Positions 1 to 5,164 of a stretch of 6,107 nucleotides of DNA are shown here, piece by piece. Origin of the DNA: Candidatus Stercoripulliclostridium pullicola (GTDB taxonomy: Bacteria; Bacillota; Clostridia; Christensenellales; DTU072); the NCBI GenBank assembly GCA_017694145.1, contig JADINF010000066.1, positions 1 to 6,107 on the forward strand, given 5' to 3'. The notes beneath the pieces were generated by a model, which saw only the letters and a list, made by a program, of their open reading frames with translations, made no database searches and had not been told where the DNA came from. Within the stretch, counting starts at the first letter, position 1. The number at the start of each line of letters is the position of its first letter. The position numbers were made by a program, and so were the translations under genes.

Positions 1-606
1 GTATACGATTCCCGTTACGAATGCGGCAGGATGCTTGCGGAGCTCTATAAAATAGACGCCGACATAGTGTCGGGCGTTCCCGACTCGGCGGTAGTCGCGG
101 CGCGCGGTTACGCCGAGGCGAGCGGACTTCCTTATGTGGACGCTTTAAGTAAAAACCGTTATATCGGGCGTACCTTCATTCAGCCCGAGCAGTCCATGCG
201 CGAGTCGAGCGTTAAGATCAAACTCAACGCTTTCCGCTCCAATATCAAAGGCAAACGCCTTATCCTCATCGACGACAGCATAGTGCGCGGCACAACGAGC
301 AAGAAGATAATTTCCCTTCTGCGCGCGTCGGGCGCCACCGAAGTCCACATGATAGTGGCTTCGCCCGTGGTCAAATTCCCTTGCTACTTCGGCGTGGATA
401 TGGAGACCAAGGAGCAACTCATAGGCGGTTACCGCAACGAGGACGAAATATGTAAGATAATCGGCGCGGATTCTTTGCATTATATTCCGCTCGAACTTCT
501 CAAGAAGGCTTGCGGCGGCAAGGATTATTGCACCGGTTGCTTCAACGCGGATTACGCCGAGAACGTCGAGTCCGTAGTAAAAAGCAACAAGACCGCCAAC
601 GAATAG
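1..606 (+). CDS. purF: Amidophosphoribosyltransferase PurF, C-terminal part (5' end cut by window)
   Basis: Cytosolic enzyme of the first committed purine step: PRPP plus glutamine gives 5-phosphoribosylamine. Frame 1 is open from base 1 to the TAG at 604-606, giving 201 residues of the phosphoribosyltransferase domain. The N-terminal Ntn glutaminase domain lies outside the window. Visible family motifs are GVPDSA (near 73-90), KNRYIGRTFI, and the PRPP-binding loop LILIDDSIVRGTTS at 259-300. Cys codons at 382-384 (PCYFGVD), 529-531 and 538-540 (CTGCF) align with three of the four [4Fe-4S] ligands of Bacillus subtilis PurF (Cys382, Cys437, Cys440). This is therefore probably the Fe-S, propeptide-processed type. 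The first ATG in the visible frame (31) is internal and not the true start. The tail after CTGCF lacks the usual YP and is slightly shorter than in Bacillus. purM follows 47 bases downstream. Feedback inhibition by purine nucleotides is expected from the family. Confidence 0.97.
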   Translation, partial: VYDSRYECGRMLAELYKIDADIVSGVPDSAVVAARGYAEASGLPYVDALSKNRYIGRTFIQPEQSMRESSVKIKLNAFRSNIKGKRLILIDDSIVRGTTSKKIISLLRASGATEVHMIVASPVVKFPCYFGVDMETKEQLIGGYRNEDEICKIIGADSLHYIPLELLKKACGGKDYCTGCFNADYAENVESVVKSNKTANE

Positions 607-653
607 GCGAACGCCGCCTTATAAGGGCGGGACGGTATTTATAAGGAGATAAT
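607..653 (+). promoter_or_regulatory. purF-purM spacer: small hairpin and purM ribosome binding site
   Basis: A 47-base gap. CCGCC (614-618) pairs with GGCGG (626-630) around a 7-base loop; there is no T-run after it, so it is not a convincing terminator. AAGGAG at 643-648 is a near-consensus Shine-Dalgarno site five bases before the purM ATG and fixes that start. The octamer TTATAAGG occurs twice, at 619-626 (in the hairpin loop and stem) and at 639-646 (overlapping the Shine-Dalgarno site). The ribosome site is well supported; any role for the hairpin is speculative. Confidence 0.7.
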
Positions 654-1673
654 ATGGCTATCGATTACAAAGAGGCGGGAGTAGACGTCGAAGCGGGATA
701 TTCCGCGGTCAAGATGATGAAGGAATACGTCAAATCCACTTACGACGCTCGCGTCGTGGGCGATCTCGGGTCTTTCGGCGGCTTTTACGCGCTTGACGAT
801 TCTCCCACGGGCGACGTGCTCGTCGCGGGCACCGACGGTGTGGGCACCAAACTCAAATACGCTTTCGTGCTCGGTAAGCACGATACCATAGGTATCGACG
901 CCGTCGCGATGTGCGTCAACGACATAGTCTGTCAGGGCGCCCGTCCGCTCATATTCCTCGATTACATAGCGTTGTCGAAGCTCGTCCCCGAGAAAGTGGC
1001 GGAGATAGTGAAAGGCGTTGCTACGGGCTGCAGAGAAGCGGGTTGCGCCCTCATAGGCGGCGAAACTGCGGAAATGCCCGGCTTCTACGCCGAGGACGAG
1101 TACGACATAGCGGGCTTTTCCTGCGGCACCGCGAAGCGCGATAAGATAATAAACGGCGCGAATATCAGGGAAGGCGACGTCCTGATAGGGCTCGCTTCGA
1201 GCGGTATCCACTCCAACGGCTATTCGCTGGTGCGTAAGCTTTTCCCGCCCGTCAAAGAGGAGCTCATGCGCTACGACGAGAGGCTCGGCTCGACTTACGC
1301 GGACGCGCTTCTCACGCCCACCCGCATTTACGTGAAAACGATACTCGCGCTCATTGCCCGTTACGAGGTGAAGGGTATAGCGCACATCACGGGCGGCGGC
1401 TTCATAGAGAATATCCCGCGCATTATCCCCGCGGGGCTCGGAGTGCGTATAGTAAAGGACTCCTATAAGCTCCCCGCCATATTCGAAATGCTCCGCGAAC
1501 GCTCCGGCATCGAGGACAGAAAAATGTACAATACTTTCAATATGGGTATCGGAATGGTCGTTTGCGTCAGCCCGAAACTCGCAAAAGAGGTTACGGAGTA
1601 CCTGAACGCTCAAGGCGAGAAAGCATACGTTATCGGCTCCGTCGTCAAGGGCGAAGGAGTGGAGCTCGTATGA
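654..1673 (+). CDS. purM: Phosphoribosylformylglycinamidine cyclo-ligase (AIR synthetase) PurM
   Basis: Cytosolic ATP-dependent ring closure of FGAM to aminoimidazole ribonucleotide, pathway step 5. The protein has 339 residues, close to the family's usual ~345, and looks complete. Motifs in order: YKEAGVDVEAG (5-15), GTDGVGTKLKYA (59-70; nucleotide-binding region), DAVAMCVNDIVCQGARPL (82-99), GCALIGGETAEMPGFY (130-145), GLASSGIHSNGYSLVR (179-194), HITGGGFIENIPR (244-256) and MYNTFNMGIGMVV (291-303). The N-terminal half is the AIRS/PurM ATP-binding domain and the second half the PurM C-terminal domain, the fold shared with PurL. The ATG at 654 is chosen because a strong AAGGAG sits five bases upstream and the protein begins just before the conserved YK-AGVD motif. 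The stop codon overlaps the purN start in an ATGA, which implies coupled translation. No missing residues or frame problems were seen. Confidence 0.98.
   Translation: MAIDYKEAGVDVEAGYSAVKMMKEYVKSTYDARVVGDLGSFGGFYALDDSPTGDVLVAGTDGVGTKLKYAFVLGKHDTIGIDAVAMCVNDIVCQGARPLIFLDYIALSKLVPEKVAEIVKGVATGCREAGCALIGGETAEMPGFYAEDEYDIAGFSCGTAKRDKIINGANIREGDVLIGLASSGIHSNGYSLVRKLFPPVKEELMRYDERLGSTYADALLTPTRIYVKTILALIARYEVKGIAHITGGGFIENIPRIIPAGLGVRIVKDSYKLPAIFEMLRERSGIEDRKMYNTFNMGIGMVVCVSPKLAKEVTEYLNAQGEKAYVIGSVVKGEGVELV
1654..1664 (+). promoter_or_regulatory. purN ribosome binding site inside the purM 3' end
   Basis: AAGGAG at 1654-1659 (10 bases before the ATG) and GGAG at 1661-1664 (five bases before it) lie within the last purM codons. 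They decide the purN start at 1670. The open frame extends upstream to 1562, but those 36 extra codons overlap purM, encode an Arg-rich sequence unlike PurN, and would displace the canonical MKKIAVFVSGGGT N-terminus. Confidence 0.75.
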
Positions 1674-2260
1674 AGAAGATAGCGGTATTCGTTTCGGGCG
1701 GCGGCACCGATTTTCAGAGTATTATCAACGCCGTCGGGGCGGGAGAAGTGCACGCGGAGATAGTCAAGTGCATAGCTTCCCGCGAAGGTATACACGCCAT
1801 ATCGAGAGCGGAGCGCGCGGGTATCCCCGTGAGCGTTTACGATAAGCAGAAGTACGACGCGCTCGACGAGATGTACGACGAGGTGATAGCGGAGCTTAAA
1901 GAGGACGGAGTAGATCTTATCGTCCTCGCGGGCTATCTTACCATACTCACTCCGAATATCGTAAAGGCTTTCCGCGGGCGCATAATCAATATCCACCCCG
2001 CGCTTCTTCCCGATTTCGGCGGAAAAGGCTTTTACGGCTTGCGCGTGCACAAAGCGGTGCTCGCGGCGGGCGTGAAAAAGTCCGGTTGCACCGTGCATTT
2101 CGTGGACGAAGGCACCGACACGGGCGAAATCATCGACCGCGCCGAAGTGCCCGTGTATCCCTACGACACTCCCGAGACCTTACAGGCGAGAGTACTTTCC
2201 GAAGAACATAAATTATTACCTAAAACAATCGAAAAACTTATAAAAGAGGAGCGTATATGA
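1670..2260 (+). CDS. purN: Phosphoribosylglycinamide formyltransferase PurN (10-formyl-THF dependent)
   Basis: Transfers the formyl group of 10-formyltetrahydrofolate to GAR, giving FGAR (pathway step 3, cytosol). The protein has 196 residues, about the size of Bacillus PurN and shorter than E. coli's 212. The N-terminal strand and glycine loop VFVSGGGTDFQSII (6-19) binds the substrate phosphate. The formyltransferase signature NIHPALLPDF spans 107-116. SGCTVHFVDEGTDTGEII spans 138-155. The E. coli catalytic triad Asn106, His108, Asp144 corresponds to Asn107, His109 and Asp150. The FGGKGFYGLRVH segment (116-127) is the Bacillota style. The start at 1670 overlaps the purM stop by four bases (ATGA), and the stop overlaps the purH start in the same way. 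The last ~20 codons are strikingly AT-rich compared with the rest of the gene. This is the folate-dependent enzyme, not the unrelated formate/ATP enzyme PurT. Confidence 0.98.
   Translation: MKKIAVFVSGGGTDFQSIINAVGAGEVHAEIVKCIASREGIHAISRAERAGIPVSVYDKQKYDALDEMYDEVIAELKEDGVDLIVLAGYLTILTPNIVKAFRGRIINIHPALLPDFGGKGFYGLRVHKAVLAAGVKKSGCTVHFVDEGTDTGEIIDRAEVPVYPYDTPETLQARVLSEEHKLLPKTIEKLIKEERI
2203..2256 (+). promoter_or_regulatory. AT-rich translation initiation region of purH, with Shine-Dalgarno site
   Basis: The last purN codons before the purH ATG drop to about 27% G+C (15 of 56 bases counted over 2201-2256), against more than half elsewhere. AGAGGAG at 2245-2251 is the purH Shine-Dalgarno site, five bases before the ATG at 2257. 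TATAAA at 2239-2244 resembles a -10 box, but the matching -35 position (TTACCT, 2216-2221) is poor. I read this mainly as an unstructured ribosome loading region, not as a promoter. Confidence 0.5.
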
Positions 2261-3789
2261 AAAAAAGAGCTTTAGTTTCCGTTTCGGACAAAACAGGTAT
2301 CGTAGAGGCGTGCAAAACGCTTGCGGAACTCGGCTACGAGATAATCTCTACCGGCGGGACCTTCAAAGTCCTCAAGGAAGCGGGACTTCCCGTCATCGGC
2401 ATAAGCGACGTTACGGGCTTCCCGGAATGCCTCGACGGCAGAGTGAAGACTCTGCATCCCGCGGTACACGCGGGACTTCTCGCGATGCGCTCCGATCCCG
2501 AGCACATGGCGCAACTTAAAGAGCTCGGCATCAACACGATAGACGTGGTAATCGTCAATCTTTATCCTTTCAAGCAGACGATAATGCGCGAAGGGATAGA
2601 TTTTCAAGAGGCTGTCGAGAATATCGACATAGGCGGTCCAACTATGTTAAGGTCTGCGGCGAAGAATTTCCAGGACGTCATCGTCATAGTGGACCCGAAG
2701 GATTACGAGCGCGTATTCGCGGAGATGAGAGCGGACGCCGTCACCATGGACACCCGCAAATATCTTATGTATAAGGTATATCAGCACACGGCTGTGTACG
2801 ACACGCTCATTTCCACTTATCTGAGGCAGAAGCTCGGTATCGAATTCCCCGAGCAGCTCACTCTCGCTTACGAGAAGAAGGACGAAATGCGTTACGGCGA
2901 GAATCCTCACCAGAAAGCCGCTTCCTATTCCGAAGTCATACCCGTCAAAAATTCGCTTATAAACGCCACTTTCCTCAACGGGAAGCCGCTTTCCTACAAC
3001 AATATCAACGACACCAACGGCGCCGTGGAGCTTCTGAAAGAGTTTAAGGGAAGACCCACCGTCGTGGCGGTGAAGCACGCAAATCCCTGCGGAGTCGCTT
3101 CCGCAGACAGCATATTCGAGGCGTACAAACTCGCTTACGCGAGCGATCCCGTGTCGATATTCGGAGGTATAGTCGCCGCTAACGGTACCGTAGACGCGGA
3201 TACCGCGCGCGAAATGGTCAAAATATTCCTCGAGATAGTTATAGCGCCCGACTTTACCGACGAAGCGCTCGAAGTGCTGAGGACGAAACCAAACCTCCGC
3301 GTTCTCAAATGCGTGGGCGTGGGCGAGCCCAATCCCGAAGGCACGATGGAATTCAAGAAGTGTTACGGCGGGCTCATCGTGCAGGAGCAGGATCGGGGCG
3401 TTATTTCGAAGTGGGACGTAGTTACCGAGAAGGCGCCCACCGAAGAAGAGAAAAAGACGATGGAATTCGCGATGAAAGTGGTCAAACACTGCAAATCCAA
3501 CGCCATAGTGATAGCGAAAGGCGAGCAGACCCAAGGTATAGGCGTCGGTCAGACCAACCGTATCTGGGCGACGAAGCAGGCGGCGGAGCATTGCGCCGAT
3601 CCCAAAGGTTGCGTGCTTGCCTCGGACGCATTCTTCCCCTTCGACGACTGCGTATGCGCGGCGCACGAAGCCGGTATTACGGCGATAGTTCAGCCCGGCG
3701 GCTCGATACGCGACAAGGACAGCATCGACAAATGCAACGAATTCGGCATCTCGATGGTGTTCTCGGGAAGCCGCCATTTCAAACATTAA
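2257..3789 (+). CDS. purH: Bifunctional AICAR transformylase / IMP cyclohydrolase PurH
   Basis: Catalyses the last two steps to IMP: formylation of AICAR with 10-formyl-THF, then cyclisation of FAICAR. The protein has 510 residues, the usual length (B. subtilis 512). The N-terminal MGS-like cyclohydrolase domain (about 1-195) shows STGGTFKVLKEAG (31-43), GRVKTLHPAVHAGLL (61-75), VNLYPF (100-105) and NIDIGGPTMLRSAAKNF (122-138). Lys64, Tyr103, Asp124 and Lys136 match the human Lys66, Tyr104, Asp125 and Lys137. The transformylase domain shows RYGENPHQKA (212-221), GKPLSYNNINDTNGA (242-256), AVKHANPCG (271-279) with the catalytic Lys273-His274 pair, SDPVSIFGGIVAANG (296-310), KSNAIVIAK (413-421) and SDAFFPFDD (456-464). 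It ends in the family-typical SGSRHFKH. The start is fixed by ATGA overlap with purN and a Shine-Dalgarno site at 2245-2251. A 120-base gap with hairpins follows, ending the tightly coupled purM-N-H block. Confidence 0.98.
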   Translation: MKKRALVSVSDKTGIVEACKTLAELGYEIISTGGTFKVLKEAGLPVIGISDVTGFPECLDGRVKTLHPAVHAGLLAMRSDPEHMAQLKELGINTIDVVIVNLYPFKQTIMREGIDFQEAVENIDIGGPTMLRSAAKNFQDVIVIVDPKDYERVFAEMRADAVTMDTRKYLMYKVYQHTAVYDTLISTYLRQKLGIEFPEQLTLAYEKKDEMRYGENPHQKAASYSEVIPVKNSLINATFLNGKPLSYNNINDTNGAVELLKEFKGRPTVVAVKHANPCGVASADSIFEAYKLAYASDPVSIFGGIVAANGTVDADTAREMVKIFLEIVIAPDFTDEALEVLRTKPNLRVLKCVGVGEPNPEGTMEFKKCYGGLIVQEQDRGVISKWDVVTEKAPTEEEKKTMEFAMKVVKHCKSNAIVIAKGEQTQGIGVGQTNRIWATKQAAEHCADPKGCVLASDAFFPFDDCVCAAHEAGITAIVQPGGSIRDKDSIDKCNEFGISMVFSGSRHFKH

Positions 3790-3798
3790 AAAATGAAT

Positions 3799-3830
3799 TT
3801 TGCCCGATTTCCTTGAGGAGATCGGGCAAA
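3799..3830 (+). terminator. Long hairpin just after purH: possible weak terminator or mRNA 3'-end stabiliser
   Basis: TTTGCCCGATTTCC (3799-3812) pairs with GGAGATCGGGCAAA (3817-3830) around a TTGA tetraloop, giving 14 base pairs that include one T-G wobble (3809/3820). As minus-strand RNA the same position would be an A-C mismatch, so the fold is better as plus-strand RNA. The sequence after the stem on the plus strand (TATCGTTAAACGG) has no U-tract, so it is not a standard intrinsic terminator in the operon direction. It begins nine bases after the purH stop. It could stabilise a processed purF-M-N-H message or cause partial termination before purD. The hairpin is certain; the function is inference. 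Confidence 0.45.
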
Positions 3831-3857
3831 TATCGTTAAACGGACAAAAATACGAAC

Positions 3858-3889
3858 AAAAAAACAAAACCGCCCGCGTTCACGCGGGC
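3858..3889 (-). terminator. GC-rich hairpin with T-run on the minus strand: candidate antisense-direction intrinsic terminator
   Basis: GCCCGCG (3872-3878) pairs perfectly with CGCGGGC (3883-3889) around TTCA. Read on the minus strand, the stem is followed by GG, TTTT, G and TTTTTTT (complement of 3871-3858), which is the textbook form of a rho-independent terminator. Read on the plus strand, it is followed by AAAAATGAGGA, so it should not terminate purine operon transcription. There it sits six bases before the purD Shine-Dalgarno site and may shape access to it or protect the message. No minus-strand gene was found that would need this terminator. Confidence 0.45.
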
Positions 3890-3909
3890 AAAAATGAGGA
3901 ACCAAGGTT

Positions 3910-5163
3910 ATGAAAGTTCTCGTTATAGGCTCCGGCGGAAGGGAGCACGCGATATGCCGAAAACTCAAGGAAAGCCCTCTCGTCGATAAACTCTTATGCG
4001 CGCCCGGCAACGCCGGCATAGCGGAAATAGCGGAGATCGTGCCTATCAAAGCTATGGAACTCGATAAAATCACCGCTTACGCTAAAGAAAACGCTATAGA
4101 TCTCGTATTCGTCGCGCCCGACGACCCGCTGGCTGCGGGACTCGTGGATATGCTCGAAGCGGAAGGCGTCAAGGCGTTCGGTCCTCGCAAAAACGCCGCC
4201 ATAATCGAAGGCAGTAAGGCGTTTTCCAAGGAATTCATGAAGCGCCACGGCATACCTACCGCGGGATACGCTACTTTCGACGAATACGGAAGCGCGCGCG
4301 CTTACATAGAAAAAGCGGAAGATTTCCCCATCGTATTGAAAGCGGACGGACTCGCGCTCGGTAAAGGCGTCATCATCTGCGCCGACCGCGATTCGGCGCT
4401 CAAAGCGCTCGACGATATGATGCTCTCCAAGGTATTCGGCGGCGCGGGTAGCACCGTCGTTATCGAGGAATTCCTTACGGGACGGGAAATGACCGTGCTC
4501 GCTTTCACCGACGGCAAATGCGTCAGATGTATGCCCGCAAGCCAGGATCACAAGAAGGCTTACGACGGCGACAAGGGACTCAATACGGGAGGAATGGGCG
4601 CGTTCGCGCCTACGCCCGTGTATACCGCGGAGATAGAGCGCGAAACGCTCGAAAACATCGTTTATCCCACTATAAAGGGCTTGAACGAGGAAGGCAGGAC
4701 TTTCAGAGGCGTGATATATTTCGGACTGATGGCTACGCCAAAAGGCGTCAAAGTCATCGAATACAACGCCCGTTTCGGCGACCCCGAAACGCAGGTCGTA
4801 CTGCCCCTTCTCGACAGCGATCTTATGGAGATAGTGCTTGCCGTCACGGAGGAAAGGCTCGATAGCGTCGATATCAGATGGAAAGACGGCGCGGCGCTTA
4901 CGGTAGTCGCGGCAAGCGGCGGCTATCCCGAGAACGTTATCAAAGGCTATCCGATAACTTTAGGGGAGTTTTCGTCCGACCTCATACTCTATCACGCGGG
5001 CACCGCGTATAAGGACGGCGCGCTCGTGACGAACGGCGGCAGAGTATTCGCGCTCACCGCGCTCGGTAAGGACATAGCGGACGCGCGCAGGAAAGTTTAC
5101 GCCGAGATCGACAAAATATCCTTCAAGGATATGCGTTACAGAAAAGATATAGGGATCAAATAA
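3910..5163 (+). CDS. purD: Phosphoribosylamine-glycine ligase (GAR synthetase) PurD
   Basis: ATP-grasp ligase joining phosphoribosylamine and glycine to form GAR, pathway step 2, cytosolic. It has 417 residues, near the family's ~420-430. The N-domain starts MKVLVIGSGGREHA (1-14), with APGNAGIAE at 31-39. VAPDDPLAAGLVD (68-80) replaces the VGPE-PL form known from E. coli. GPRKNAAIIEGSKAFSK is at 91-107. The ATP-grasp region carries KADGLALGKGV (144-154), EEFLTGREMTVLAF (186-199), SQDHKKAYDGD-KG-NTGGMGAF (211-232) and the metal and phosphate site EYNARFGDPETQ (284-295). The C-domain follows to the end. The ATG at 3910 is chosen because it yields the canonical N-terminus; GAGGA at 3896-3900 lies nine bases upstream. 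It is separated from purH by a 120-base gap, unlike the overlapping genes before it, but is followed by purL after a single base. No disruption was seen. Confidence 0.98.
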   Translation: MKVLVIGSGGREHAICRKLKESPLVDKLLCAPGNAGIAEIAEIVPIKAMELDKITAYAKENAIDLVFVAPDDPLAAGLVDMLEAEGVKAFGPRKNAAIIEGSKAFSKEFMKRHGIPTAGYATFDEYGSARAYIEKAEDFPIVLKADGLALGKGVIICADRDSALKALDDMMLSKVFGGAGSTVVIEEFLTGREMTVLAFTDGKCVRCMPASQDHKKAYDGDKGLNTGGMGAFAPTPVYTAEIERETLENIVYPTIKGLNEEGRTFRGVIYFGLMATPKGVKVIEYNARFGDPETQVVLPLLDSDLMEIVLAVTEERLDSVDIRWKDGAALTVVAASGGYPENVIKGYPITLGEFSSDLILYHAGTAYKDGALVTNGGRVFALTALGKDIADARRKVYAEIDKISFKDMRYRKDIGIK

Positions 5164-5164
5164 T

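Noticed and set aside
639..1613. 324-codon open frame on the minus strand opposite purM
   Set aside because: It mirrors purM, which has all family motifs. The composition is typical of an antisense shadow produced by codon bias, with no recognisable domain.
1562..1669. N-terminal extension of purN by 36 codons
   Set aside because: Arg-rich, overlaps purM out of frame and is unlike any PurN N-terminus. The ATG at 1670 has ribosome sites and gives the canonical start.
3793..3816. Seven-codon open frame (MNFARFP) whose stop falls in the loop of the post-purH hairpin, as a possible leader peptide
   Set aside because: No Shine-Dalgarno site before it and no run of regulatory codons; most likely chance.
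3309..3839. 176-codon plus-strand open frame overlapping the purH 3' end in another frame
   Set aside because: Arg-rich out-of-frame reading of purH, with no domain; purH itself is intact.
3813..3841. Possible plus-strand promoter for purD using TTGAGG at 3813-3818
   Set aside because: The candidate lies in the hairpin loop and stem, and no acceptable -10 box occurs at normal spacing.
2647..3867. 406-codon open frame on the minus strand opposite purH, starting in the purH-purD gap
   Set aside because: Long but without family motifs, and its sequence follows purH codon structure in reverse. It starts upstream of any plausible minus-strand promoter I could see and would have to pass through the hairpin at 3799-3830.
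3894..3909. Alternative ATG at 3894 upstream of purD
   Set aside because: It is in a different frame from PurD, gives an Arg-rich product and overlaps the purD ribosome site.
3994..4551. 185-codon open frame on the minus strand opposite purD
   Set aside because: Shadow of the PurD ATP-grasp coding region; no independent support.
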